Shown here: positions 48,701-60,989 of the stretch, in pieces
How the letters are laid out: each line of letters opens with the position of its first letter
Numbering within the stretch: the first letter of the stretch is position 1
Source: Acanthochlamys bracteata
Taxonomy: Eukaryota; Streptophyta; Magnoliopsida; Pandanales; Velloziaceae
Direction: 5' to 3'
Length of the DNA stretch: 64,000 bases
NCBI GenBank assembly: GCA_019914995.1
Contig: CM034142.1
Span: 5,103,031 to 5,167,030 of the forward strand
Made by a program: the position numbers and the translations under genes
Notes under the pieces: model-generated
Database searches by the model: none
What the model saw: only the letters and a program-made list of their open reading frames with translations
Told to the model about the DNA's origin: nothing

Positions 48701-50082
48701 TGAGGTTGTGTAAGGAATAGTTTACCTACCAGTATCTGCCTACTACTGCTTTTCTAGTGTGTATTGTCTATAGCTAATCAAGCATTTTGTGACTATCACA
48801 TGCCTTCATATTCAAATTTTCAATTAGACTAAAATCTATTGGATACTTATTCTCTAGCACCATGCTAACATATTGAATCTGGTATGTTATATACACTAGT
48901 TTTGGCAGAAGGAAGCAGCAAGTCTGAGGCACCAATTGCATAACTTGCAAGAAGATCACCGGTACAAACCAATACCTGTCAGACACATAATTAGGAACAA
49001 TTTAGTGGATGCAGGCATCTTTGATAGTACACAATATGATCCATTAAGCATGCAACAAGTTAGTTACACGAAGGTGAAAGTTAGTTTGTCTTTGCACAGG
49101 AAATTAGTGTAGTTTAAACACATTAACATGTCTCCCAAGGGGTAACAAAATAATATAAGACACTTCGAAACAAGTTACAATGATAGATAAATGCCAAGCT
49201 ACATAGTAAGAGCCTAGATTGATCAAGGAATTCATCATTTCAATAACTCATGAATATGAAAAGAGCTCAAAACATTATGAGATGATACAAAATATAAGAA
49301 AAAGTACTTTGTTCTGCATGTTTATGGTGGTTCTAGTGAAGTTCGCTTCTTTTAGGAAAACAGCATTGCACATGTAGAAAGCAATCCCACACATGCATTG
49401 CGTAACTTTTTACAAGATAAAATTGCATAATCTCAACTTTCAAATTCATGGTTCCAGGAAGCTGACAGGAGAGAATCTTTCTGGTCTCTCTGTTAATGAT
49501 CTGCAGATGCTAGAGAACCAACTAGCGACGAGTTTTCGAGCAGTTAGAACGAGAAAGGTCTTCAAACTACTGCTTTTTTGTCAAACTTAATCAACCAATC
49601 TTCATATGAAGTATGAAACTCATTTTTCAAATTTTGCCTCACCTACACAGGAGCAAATTTTTGTAGATGAAATCGAGGATTTAAGAAGGAAGGTATGCTT
49701 GTGAGAATGAAGTAGACCTTACGTTGATGAATATCATTACTGAATTAGTGATTTGTCTGCAGGAAAAGATAATCCTCGAAGAAAATGTGAAACTTCACAA
49801 GAAGGTACACACATTGATAGCATTGCTGTCAAACTAAAAAGGCTGATAGACACCTCAAAACTTCTAGAGAGAAATTTCAAGAAAACACAAAGCAACCAAT
49901 TGACATTGAAATTTCTGTTCCAGGTTTATGGATCAAGAGGACTAAATGAAGAAGTTACTCACGGACCGACTCTACCATTAGGCTTGAGAATCACAGACAA
50001 TTTGAATGTGCGACTGAAGCTTGAACTGAGCTCTCCACAGCAGCATGCAGATGAGGCCAGTGAAGACCCCAAATTAGGCTAA
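45780..50082 (+). CDS. MADS gene B: AGL17/ANR1-clade MIKC MADS-box transcription factor, 221 aa
   Basis: Coding exons 45780-45961 (182 bp), 47981-48059 (79), 48900-48961 (62), 49458-49557 (100), 49651-49692 (42), 49763-49804 (42) and 49924-50082 (159), all with GT/AG borders and fitting phases, total 666 bp. Every exon has exactly the same length as in MADS gene A. The start was set at 45780 because [20 protein letters not shown] is the invariant MADS start; the frame is open further upstream. The I region has [15 protein letters not shown], the K domain [13 protein letters not shown] and [20 protein letters not shown], and coiled-coil parts [14 protein letters not shown] and EENVKLHKK follow. 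The C-terminus ends DPKLG, just where related proteins go on to LQL. Intron 1 is 2.0 kb. Expected role: nuclear transcription factor acting as a MADS dimer. Exon 3 has a weaker miR444-type site, with an inverted exon-3 copy 4.7 kb downstream. Confidence 0.94.
48920..48940 (+). promoter_or_regulatory. miR444-type target site in exon 3 of MADS gene B (degenerate)
   Basis: AAGTCTGAGGCACCAATTGC occupies the position where grass AGL17-clade genes have AAGCTTGAGGCAACAACTGC. Against canonical miR444 the differences fall at miRNA positions 17, 18 and 9, plus a G:U pair at position 6, so regulation by a canonical miR444 would be weaker than for gene A. On the minus strand this segment is the candidate miRNA arm of an antisense transcript; the sequence CTGACAG|G just upstream on that strand (exon start 48975) would serve as its splice acceptor. 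Confidence 0.5.
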
Positions 50083-52793
50083 GTACTTTAAGGAATAAAT
50101 AGACATTGATATGACATTCTTGACTTGACAGCAGCCATCAACTCCATTGAAAATAATTTGCTGCTGGGAATATCCTATCTCAATCTAGAGTACTAATCAT
50201 GTCATTTTCAGATTTCTTCAAATTAAAGATGTGGTTTAATGTTACGGTATATTAAGCTCATATCAAATCTATGGGAACCGAGAAGCAAATGACTTCATAG
50301 GAAATACACAAACTCTATCATTGAGAAATGGGAATCACTAAAATACTTTTACCATCTGGGCATTATAAACTTCAAGTATTATTGCTGCTTGTAACCAAAT
50401 TCAAATGGGTAGGTTGAAAGAAATGTTTGGTGAAAGTTTGGCATCTAGGTGAACTTTAACAATGGTGTTGTAATACCAAGGAAAAACAATTTCCATACCA
50501 TGGTATGTCAAAAGGAAATAGTTTTGAGCTTCATAAGAGTGTTTAGTAATGCATGTTTTAAGCTACCTCAATAGTTTTCAATTTATGCTTAATGCTATAT
50601 TCAAATTTTGGGTGCATTGTAGAACTGCTAAGTTGAGTTGGTAGAGCTTTGATTAATGCCATATTAAATACCTAATGAATAGAAAAGAGACATGGTTTTG
50701 TAATACTTGGGAATACTAGGGAGTCATTGGACCATAAGTAAGCATCACCAAACACTAGATTTGTTGTTATTAAACAATGGTTTTTACAATACAATTGTAA
50801 TAGCTCAAAGACCATGGTATAAGGTTCAAATACCGTACCTTCCTAATAGGCCCTTAATTCAAATGGTTACATAATTCTGAAAATAAGAGTAAAATATTAA
50901 TATTATATTCAAATACAAAGGAAAGTGGATAAATTGAGAATTTGTCTATATAGCATTTTTGTTATCTCAACTATCTACCAAGTCTACCTCGTCTTGATCT
51001 GTTTGCGTCTTGCTTAATGAGGATTGAGATCATTAAACCCAACATTCTAAAAGAACGGAATGCGGTATGAGCATGCACTTACTGATCATTAAACCCAACA
51101 TAGGTGTTATGAAGGTACCTAACCTAAGGCATCTAGAAAATGACATTAGAGATTTAATTACACAAATTTCTGTTTAAACATTACAATTTTTTATGTATTA
51201 TCATGTAAATACATGTGGACTAGAATTTTGATTATTTGAGATCAATGTGCTAAGCCCAGACAGGGAAGGTGCAATTTCTTTTAACTCTTATATGAAGCTA
51301 ATATCTATTAGGCTAATCTCTAGTCAAAGTATGAATTGAAGTGTTCGCACCACCACAATCTGCACACTCTGACGTCTATAGATGATGACTGAGCTTTAAA
51401 AAGATCTCAACCCAGATACTTGAAAACCTGGAAAACAAAAAACTATCAATATAACTTTTAGTTGTACATTGCAAGGCCTGCCTAGGCCAGCCTGAATGCA
51501 GCACAATGCAATGTAAGCCCCTAGCCCAACCTGGTATACATATGGGCCAATAACATGCAGTCTGTCTAAGACTCTAAGTCAGCATCTGGTAGTCTGCACT
51601 AAGGTGTGGTACATGCTTAGCCACTTGAATAAGAAGGTCATGCAAACACATTTTAGAACACTGGTTACCCCAGCTTGGAGCCTGAAAGGTAGACTCCGTT
51701 CATTTTAGACCAGACTAATGACAGCCGTCCAGCAGAGAATTTATCTATAGTTTACCCAATTCAAGAAGCTCTTCTATCACCACTAAACCACTGGGTAGTT
51801 TAATATTTGTTTGGGACTCACGTCGCCAGGCTCCAAGCAAAATGGAGTTTCAAAACAAGGAATTAAAGTGAATTAGAACTGTATGGAGTCTAACTCCATT
51901 TTCTTATGTTTGAAAAGTTCGCTTTAAAATTTCAGTTCTGGAAGACCATGGTTCCTGTCCTCCAACTACAATTCAAAGGGGAACTTATCTCTAGAATCAT
52001 TCTACAAGTCTCTTGACTGCAGATCGCTCTTTTAATTTTGTCATACAACTAAAAGACAGCCAGCACCTCAGATTAAGCATGAGAATAATCCTTCTAGCTA
52101 TTTACTAATACAGAGAGCATCCGCTTTCTCTCAGCTTTAGTTTCTGAATCAAAAGCTTAATTTCCTTGTTGCTGACTCCAAAATGGTATTACTCGATTGA
52201 GTACCTTCAATCTCGCCGTCGATGCATGATTCGATGACCGGGTCTTAAGAACCGAAATGGGATTGTTGCTTGGCAACCCCACTACTTTGAAGATGCTTAT
52301 TCTAATCTTGCAACAAAGCTTTTATGGAATGCCTATAAAAAAGAGGGATTTGGAAGACGAGGAATAAATTGCTTATCTATGTCTGTATCCACAAAAACTT
52401 CAATACCATGACCAAATGAGGAAAGAACAAGAAAGGTGCCTCTATTGATTCAGAACGAAGACTTTGTCGTACTTCTCTTTGGATCATCATATTCCAAGCA
52501 AAACTCTATCGATCACCTCAACCAGTTAACTTCAGTTTTAAGAAGTCCACAAACAAAATTAGAAATGAAAGGCTAAATGTGCAAGTAATTGTTTAGGGAA
52601 TGAAGAAACTCATTTGATTCATATTTTTATTCAAATACAAATATGTTGAACAGGCACAAAGAGAGGTGGGAAGTTTATAAGCACATCAGCCAACCGAAAA
52701 CTGTGGAGATTTTAAGTTAACTTTCAGATTTTAGTTATTAGTTAAGACCGACCCATCAATCTATAACAATGGAAACAACATAAGCAGTGCAAC
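50083..52793. other. Intergenic DNA downstream of MADS gene B; no gene seen
   Basis: No intact coding region. A stretch near 52240-52150 read on the minus strand has a short frame (DPVIESCIDGEIEGTQSSN) with no recognised family. A segment at about 51450-51640 rich in CCTGGCC-like words may be a remnant of the MITE family at 52794. Confidence 0.45.
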
Positions 52794-53302
52794 CACAGGT
52801 GTAAATTCGGGCCAGGCTAAACGGGACGGCTTTCTGTGGCCTGGTTTTCACACTGTGTCTAGCCTGCCTCAGTCAGTGAATAGTAACAGACTGCGGAAGG
52901 TCTTAATTTCTGCACCAGTGGGCCATCCGGCCTGGCCTGGACTGAGAATGACTTGGGTGCAGCTTGTCGCTACAGGATGCTGCAACGATCAGAAATCTGA
53001 CCATTGCCAGGTGATACAAGGGAGATTCTAACTTGTTTAAGAGATTGGGAACATGATGCTAAAGGGATGCAACATAAAACCTATAATTATAACTTGACAT
53101 AAGATTTTTTATGACTTGTTCTTATATGATGATATTCCTGCACCAAGCCAAAATGCATAAATATTACATTAAGACCTTAGATAATAATTCTTCTCGTGTT
53201 TAGCTGCTTAAATAATTCTTCTCTTAGCTGCTTTGCTAAAAAAATTGGGTCTTGTGGGGCCAATCAACTCAACACACCCGGACTGCCATATTTACACCAC
53301 TA
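52794..53302. mobile_element. hAT-type MITE, 509 bp, perfect 8-bp target duplication
   Basis: Flanked by identical AGTGCAAC at 52786-52793 and 53303-53310. The ends are CACAGGTGTAAATTCGGGCC and the inverted copy of TAGTGGTGTAAATATGGCAG. The left part is GC-rich (GGCCTGG words) and no transposase is encoded. It lies just beside the MADS exon-3-like fragment. Confidence 0.85.
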
Positions 53303-53651
53303 AGTGCAACTGTGATATATGATCAACACAAGTGCTATTTCTACATTATAGCTTTATGATTGCCAAAATAAATCAGTTCCCTACTGCATGTAAATATCGT
53401 AAAGACACAAAATTATATAAAGACTTCAAAGAAAAGACTACTTAGACAAATCACAAGCGACAAACTAACCCCGGAATCACTGTAAACCATACTTCGAATT
53501 CAATGTCTGCAGACATTCTTGTATCAGTTCACTTGTTATCTTTTGGTTTCTTAAATATCCCAAAATGAAAATCATAACTTTACAAATTTTTAACCAAAAA
53601 TGGAACAATTTCTTAGGCCTTTCTGTAATTTTAGGTTAATAGAAATCATAC

Positions 53652-53714
53652 CATCACTACTTTTTGCAAGCTATGCAGTCATTGCCTCAAGCTCGCTGCC
53701 TCCACCTAGCAAAA
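53652..53714 (-). ncRNA. MADS exon-3-like fragment; candidate miR444 star arm (or pseudo-exon)
   Basis: Read on the minus strand, 63 bp starting TTTTGCTAGGTGGAGGCAGC and containing GAGCTTGAGGCA, then TGACTGCATAGCTTGCAAAA, align along their whole length with exon 3 of MADS genes A and B (about 76-80% in the core). The intron borders are conserved too: CTCTGCAG before it and GTATGA after it. All three frames are unsuitable for the K domain (stops, one extra base), so it no longer codes MADS protein. The opposite strand reads TGCAGTCATTGCCTCAAGCT at 53674-53693, close to miR444. Two readings: the 5' (star) arm of an antisense miR444 precursor whose 3' arm is antisense to gene B exon 3, or a relic of a third MADS gene. 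Confidence 0.6.
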
Positions 53715-56700
53715 CTGCAGAGAAACTATTTAAGAATGTATGTATATATGAAGTAAGATAAGCAGGACCCAACCATAATTGTTGCATATTCCATCATGTA
53801 GTAGTATAAGAATTGGAGTAGGAGAAATAATGATCACTAGTATAATGACATTTAAGAAAGAACTACAGCAATTTGACAAAATCATTGTGAGCAACTTTCA
53901 ACTTCTGCAACTACCATATGCCATCAAATCTCAGCTTATAATGATTCCAATAAACAAAGTAATTTTCAAGGTTTTAATATGACAGCATCGACAGGCACGT
54001 TGCCAAATTAAAGCATGACTACAGGCAGCCAAGAGGTACTCAATGCATTCACTAATGGCATAATCAAAAGTCAGGCCACATGACTACCATGTAGGACGAT
54101 AGATCCAAATCCCCCTTTGGTTCAGATTGGACTACGTTTAACTCGGATGGCCAGAATTTTCAACATGTAAGGATTTAGAAAATCCCAACTACTCACCATA
54201 AAGATCTTGCCAAAACAATAGTCAAGATGGATTTTTCTATTCAGGTCTACTCTGATAGTTTCAGTTTGTTATAAGTTCATTTGCTTACATATTCTACATT
54301 ATTTCGGTAGTTGTATTTTGAGTTTAACTCTGTTCTTGGAAGGTTCACGTCTATTTGAAGATATATAAACAGCCATTAGCTCATTATAGCCTTATTATTA
54401 TCACAAATGATGTTTCGGACTTTACAATGAACTACAACGCAGATTGGCATGTACCACCTTGAAAGAGGTTTATCATCCTACCTTAATCATGAGCAAAACT
54501 TTTGATATGCATGTTGTGTGATCTGGTATCAAATGCCAGGTTCCATCTCCTACCGTGAACAAGAGTAGCATTTTGACAAAACCTTAGTCATACATTGTGA
54601 AGGCTCACGGCAGCAATTGAGATAACAATGGAAATGACGACCAGAAATACTTCTAATTTTTTAGTGTTCCATATTACCATAAGATCCGTTGCTTTGATGA
54701 TTATTTCACTGAAAGGGCTTTTTGGTAGTTGTGGTCATTGAGTAATACAACACCAAAATCAACTCTTTGAGACTTACAATGAAGTTAAATATTGGTTGGA
54801 AATCCATCCTTTAATATAATGTGAAGAGCTTAAGATGCAAATTTTGATCATTTCAGAAATTTTTGCTGAAAATACCAAGATCTGTTTTGGCTAAGTTCAA
54901 AAGCTAAAAAAGAAAGGGAAAAAAAAGTTAGCAAGGTCAATACCAATGAAAATCTTGCCCACTATGCCACCTACTGATATTGTGAATAAGTGCGACAAGA
55001 AACTCCACACTAACAAATAGAGTAGAACAGTACTTTAATTCAACAATAAGACTTTTATAAACACAACATGCATCACGCCACAATAGTGAGATTGCAAATT
55101 CTCAAAGCGCATTATCTCAATCATCAAATTCGTAAATAATAGAGGTAAGGGAAGAAATTGAGAAGGATGATAAAGACAGTTGTCATCGCACCTAGGACAA
55201 CCATAGTCGAGAAGAAATTAAGTCTACAACAAAGCTACATCACAACAACAAATTTCGGACAAGGGTCATGGAGTTTAAGAACATCAAAGCTTTTTCAGTT
55301 TCTTGCTCATGATATTCTTGCAATACACCAAAAGGGTATAGAGCACAAGCCTCTTGTTGTCCAATAAAGATCATGCTACATTCAAAGCACTTAAACAATT
55401 GGCATGGAAAAGTCTAATTGTAACCATCAAACTCAAGAACAAGTTTTTTGTGCGGATCAAAACGACAAGATAAAAAGATAGACTGCAGAACTACCCGAAT
55501 GAAACATGGATTCAAGATTTAGTTCATATTTCAATTGGATAGTGCACTCTAACTTTGAACAATTATAACTTTCAATTTGGAAGGAGTTTTGAAGGCACAC
55601 GAGTACTCATTGATAAAATTATTTCATGTACAAAGATCGGAATTCGAATTTGGGCATGTTTCCTAACTAGAAGGACTAGTTTTCTATTCAAATTTAGTTT
55701 GGTAGTTTATTTTAGTGACTTGGTTAGGTGTTGAATTATCATCCCATATTTGCTTTGGTAGGCTTGAAGTGATTTGAAACAGGTAGTGTCAATCGTTCAT
55801 CAAGGTCCTATTACTATCTTCAGTAAAAACAAATTTAATTCCTTTACTAGAATTACGTAGTCATCATTATGGATTAGACTTGTTTCACTCCTTAAAAAAG
55901 GTCACAAGCAATAGGAACTTGACAATCTCACTTTGCATCAACTGTTGTTGCACTATAGCATCTAAAACAATTAGAGATTTGGAAAATTAGAGTGCTAAAA
56001 TCCAACTTTTAAATGATTTTGTCGGTCATGCTTTTACATCCTTTAACGATAGGAGCAACTTCTCAATATCAATTGACATCACAGACTTGGCCTTTTAGAA
56101 ACACGGAAGTCTCGTTTTTCTTCTCATATCATGACCAAGGTACTCTCCGTTCCCAGTGAGAAGTGTGTCAGATTTGTAAAGAAACTGAGAATATCTTTGG
56201 ACTTGTAGAACACTTTTCGGGTATGGGTACATATCAAAGATTGAATTCTTAATCAATATCCCAAACACATATTACAATTTACAATAGGTAGCACTCCTAT
56301 TTTTAAAGTATCAATCCAGTTTCAAATTAGAAGGTAAAGAACAGGGTTGAATATCAAAGACAAGGATCCAAGTGTTGGCCACAAATACAAACAAAATTTT
56401 AGAATTTAGTAGCCTATATAATACAGGACATGTATTAGCAGCACATTCAAAGCTAATAATAGGAGAGTTTCACTAAGGACTGATGATATACCAATGAAGA
56501 GAACACGTCTAGGTTTAAGCTCCTCAGTATTCCTTTTCTCAAAACAATTATCTAGCAAACTTTCTGGTTAGTCAACTAACAAGTTTGCAATTTTTCATAT
56601 TAGTTTTACGGAACTGAGTGTTTAACACTAAAGCTTCACCATCTTCAGAAGCTATGCATGCAGAAGAAGGGATGTTTTGATCAATATGGGGATATACAAT

Positions 56701-57962
56701 TACAGGCAGAATTCAAAATGAAGTAATAGAAAAGAAGACGAACGGTGCCGATTGAGAAAAAATTGAGGGAAGCTCACTTGAGGTAGTGAGAAGACTTGTA
56801 ATGCGCTAGCTAGAAAGAAGAAGCTCAATGTGTTAAGAGGGTTAAAAGGAGGCATACAAAGACCAATAACAGACCCCAAAAAAAAAGCATACTGGCATGG
56901 AAAATCCATGCAGCCAAACCCACCTAGTGAAATTAGACTTGATTGTTGTTGTTCTTCTATGGTTGTGGTTGTTGTTGTTGTTAATACGATAACTGCAAGC
57001 TTTGACCAATCAGTCAGGTGCTTATCATATGCCATCTCACCACAGTGCATCTAGACATTTTATTACACTTCCCTAGAACTCTTCCAAACCAACTAGCGTA
57101 CACAAATTCCAATATTGGAAAGAAGCAGCAGAGACTTTGTTTCAGTTAAGGTGCTTATATTTAGTAACAATAACTATAAACAGGTATTCTAAAGTACTAC
57201 TGCCTTATAAAGTCATTCTGAGGTCTCATTTTACTTGAGGTGTTTATGTAGTCACAATAAATACAGAACGGTAAAACTTAATCAGTATCTTCTGCCTTTT
57301 TATGTTTAACAGATCAGCTTATATAAATTCCAATATATACATGTTCTAAGGAATTTGAAGTTAGGATATGATTCACGACATGCAACAGCATGAAGGAAGC
57401 AATGTAGCTGATTAGACATTGCCTAACAAGTGTCATTTTATTGCCAAACCTAGGAATTTATAAACTTATGTAACAAGTAAGAAGAAACGAACTTATGTAA
57501 CAAGTAAGAAGAAACAAAGTATCCATCGCTTTCAACAAACGAATTGTGCGTAAAAAAGGATCGTTTTACAGGGAAGGATAAAAACAAACTAATGTTTACA
57601 TTCTAAACCGGTAAAACATTAACGAAAATATTTTCTAAAAGAAAAACTAAATCAACTGAATTTCCAAAAAAGAGTAAACGATATTTCCATTAGTTGATCA
57701 AATTTTAAAACATCTGGTGAACTCATTCTCGTGAAGGACAAAACAACATGATCATCAAAACTCGTTTTAAATAATTTTCTAGAGTGTAACTCTAAATATT
57801 GGGTATAATGCTAGAGCGTACAACAGCAGCATTCATAAGAAGTTAAAAAAACTGAAAGGAACCTAAACACCTAATTCCATACGCTAATACTGTAAATCAA
57901 AATTGCATTCGGATCAAATCGAATTAAGAGAAAATGGGCTACGACAAATTCGAAATTCTCAC
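53715..57962. other. Probable intron or intergenic DNA, no coding exon recognised
   Basis: No conserved protein was found on either strand. If a minus-strand transcript starts near 58 kb, this would be its first intron. The frame at 56700-57050 (minus) contains a GTTGTT-type triplet run and no known domain. Confidence 0.4.
57463..57516. repeat. 27-bp tandem duplication
   Basis: AACTTATGTAACAAGTAAGA plus AGAAACR occurs twice in succession, with one difference in the last base. Confidence 0.85.
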
Positions 57963-58058
57963 CTGAAACGGTCGACAACTTCCACCGCCATCCGCAGATC
58001 TCAACCTCTCTCGCTCGATCGCTCTCGTATTGATTAGAAGAAAAAGGAGAGATTGATA
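57963..58058 (-). other. Probable first exon of an unidentified minus-strand transcript
   Basis: A TATA box TATAAATACT lies at 58090-58081 (minus). A CT/GA-rich leader follows, then an ATG at 57991 in a short frame MAVEVVDRF, and TTTCAG|GTGAG, a perfect donor at 57963/57962. The 9-codon start has no recognised family, and no continuing coding exon was found within 8 kb. It could be the first exon of a protein gene whose later exons I failed to see, or of a non-coding transcript; if it runs leftward it crosses the MADS exon-3 copy and then MADS gene B in antisense. Confidence 0.45.
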
Positions 58059-58080
58059 TGTCGCTACTGCGGCAAAGCGA

Positions 58081-58090
58081 AGTATTTATA
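58081..58090 (-). promoter_or_regulatory. TATA box of the minus-strand transcript
   Basis: TATAAATACT on the minus strand, about 30 bp ahead of the inferred transcript start and about 90 bp ahead of the ATG at 57991. Confidence 0.45.
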
Positions 58091-58099
58091 ACAGTGAAC

Positions 58100-59560
58100 T
58101 AGTATTATTAGTGAAAGAAGTAACATAAATAAACGGAATTGAAGGTAATAGACGAATAGTCGATAGATCTCCAATCATGCCTAACAGCTGCTCCTAATTA
58201 TTTTTTATTTTAATTAAATCCAACATATTCCACGAAGACTCGACACGTAGAAGTATTAAGTTAATTAACAGCAGACGAAAACGATGGCGTCTTTCTTAGA
58301 TTCAATCCTTCACTGCAAACACCAAACAGAATAACGAAGTTTCTAATTGGCACTTAATAACATCCAACATCGCATTTATTAGTTTCAAAAATATAGTCCT
58401 TATTCAAACATTTTAAAGTATTAACAAAATAAATTTAAATTAAACTGATCGATCGGACTGAAATTTTTCAAAACATGATCGTTAAAATTGTTTTCGTCCT
58501 GTTACCTTTAATACCACTGTTGTATTATTTGATCGTGTCTGCCAAGCGAGAACGGATACGTCGGATAGCATTAATACCTACAATCGAGACGAACGGGAGG
58601 GAGGAGTCTTGGTGTTATGCTGTTACGTTAAGGAGAGGTGATTTTGCTTGTATAATCATTGTAGGGTTTTCGATTAAATAATAAAAGAAATAAAACTTAA
58701 ACAAATAGATGATTACATGGCTACCATGCTTCCACGTCGCTCCTTTCTTGTTAATGATTAAATGATTAGAACGATAGGATCAGCAACTAATTCAATTCAG
58801 TATAGTAACGAAAGAATTTTCGCTTTGGCCAAGGCTTTACTTTTTTCTCTATTAGGATTGATTCCAACATAGTTTGCAGATTCGGAATGAATTGTTACGG
58901 TAACCCAAAATGTTTTAACTCAAATCTAAACCAATTCTGATCGACAACCAAAGGCAAATAGTTCTGTCCACCCACTGCTTTCGAGTTTTGCAAAAAGGAG
59001 TGTTTTATTGAAACTTTAAAGCAATTATTAAGGCAACATTTTATGAACTAGATCTGCTGTCAATCTGAATTGATCTAGACCGATACAATAATTTGGGAAA
59101 AAACAGTAGTGATACCAGCAATAAATTAGCAATAATAACAATAAATGGCAAGTTCTATCAACAACATAAAGACAGCAGCAACAATACTAAAAGTAGCAGC
59201 AATAACAACACCAATAATAGTAGCAATAACGAACAATATAATACAAGCATCAAACCACGGAGAAGAAGAAAGAATTCACTGACAATAAATACCAAATCAA
59301 CCATTCACTAGCATTAAAATCACTATCAATAATAATAATAATAATCAAAATTAAATCGTTTTATTCAGCATGGTGACGAAAAAATTCTATGATGAAATAT
59401 GCAAAAGCAGCAGACAGTGGGGTAATTCAATCAACATGTTAATCAAGACAGCAATCCCAGCTAGAGAAAATAAGTACGGCAGCAATTTGATGCTTGAATG
59501 AAGTAAAGGCAGCATATTGGAAGTGGATTGTAGTGATGTGTAGGTTTGAGTTCATTTCAT
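58100..59560. other. Intergenic stretch, no gene seen
   Basis: Non-coding. At 59100-59340 there is a low-complexity run of AAC/AAT/AGC triplets (imperfect trinucleotide repeat). Confidence 0.5.
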
Positions 59561-60989
59561 AGACTCTTCAGGATCTGTTTTGATACATTGGTAATGAATT
59601 TGAGTAAGAAGAAGGATAAAAAGAATAATAGAATGATGGATAGAAAAGAATAATCATTTATCTTTACTATGTTTGGATATATTAGTAAGGGTATAAATCT
59701 AATCGTGTTTGGATGAAAGAATAAATATATAAGTAATGATTGAAAACTCTACTAAAAGACTAAAACATTTTTTTCATTTATACTAATTTAAGTTTAGATT
59801 AATATAAATTTTATTAATGTAGTTTTAGATTAAATTTTTATAATAGTTTTTGTAGTGCAGACTTCATAAGTTCATCTAACTGTTGAATTTTTCATCTTAT
59901 TTTTTTATCTAATAGTTTAATGAAATGGAATGGGTAAAATTTGCATAAGGTCTTCACAACTTCTAACTCATTCTTTGTAATGCAAAATGACATTGTCCAT
60001 CAAGGGGGAAAAAACAACATTCATAAGTTACACTCTTACGGTAAGTATTATATTAGAAAAACGTACTTTCCAGTGATCTAATGTTAGATACCGGTAGTTA
60101 TTGATAGTTAATTGTACATAGTACAATCTTCAAAATAATATAATACAACTTAGAAACACAATTACAACTCATTTTCAAACAAAATAATATACGAGTTGTC
60201 AAGTTTCTTTAGAGCTCCAAAATCATCTCTATAACAAAATAAGGTAACATGGTCTACACTCTCCATCCAAAATTTCAATCTAGTAACTCCATCTTGTCTC
60301 TGAAATATTTGACAGATATTAACATATAAGGTGTAAGCACAAACAAACTGAAGATAATAACGCGATGCTCTTACCTAGTATGCACTTAACATCATCTTTA
60401 TAAGAAGATTATGATGTCGTCCATATGGATAATTAAGTAATATTTTTAACTTATTGGGATTGTCCATAAGAAAATATAGCATTCTTTATGAAGATGATCG
60501 TCATCCTCAAATTCATCTAACAGAGTCACAATCTCAAACTCTTTAATCGGAAGGTGATCCTTACGACTAGGCATGTCATGTGCAAAATCCTTTATAGCTG
60601 CAATAATTTCTCACATTGCTTCTTTCATAAACTCTAGACTAGCATCCTTTTTGACTTTTTCTTTTAATCTCTTATAAGGATGTCCTAACATTTATGATTG
60701 TCCATCAGTTTGTGCACTTGAAGGTCTAGTGCTTAGGAGTTGCCTGATCATTAATATTAGAACCCTCTAAATCAACACTTATAAATTACTTCAATGGTGT
60801 CTGCAGTTGTCGCCCCTCCCAAATCATCTCTTATCTCAGTCGAAGTTGAAGCTATAACACTTGTAACTATATCACTCCCACAAAGTATGCGGACTTGTCA
60901 AAAGGGAGTAGAAATGATTTTTTCTATACTCAACAACTTCAGGAGTTCGTTGAAAATTTTAATTAAAAAATCATCTTTGTAAGATCAAT

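Noticed and set aside
52150-52260. Minus-strand short frame DPVIESCIDGEIEGTQSSN considered as an exon of the 58-kb transcript
   Set aside because: Splice sites do not fit and no protein family was recognised.
56700-57054. 116-codon minus-strand frame and a 74-codon plus-strand frame over the same bases
   Set aside because: Low-complexity Thr/Val runs from a GTTGTT repeat and hydrophobic filler; no family resemblance and no agreement with splice signals.
58475-58681. 68-codon open frame with a hydrophobic start (MIVKIVFVLLPLIPLLYYLI)
   Set aside because: It looks like a signal anchor by chance in AT-rich DNA; no conserved residues and no gene context.
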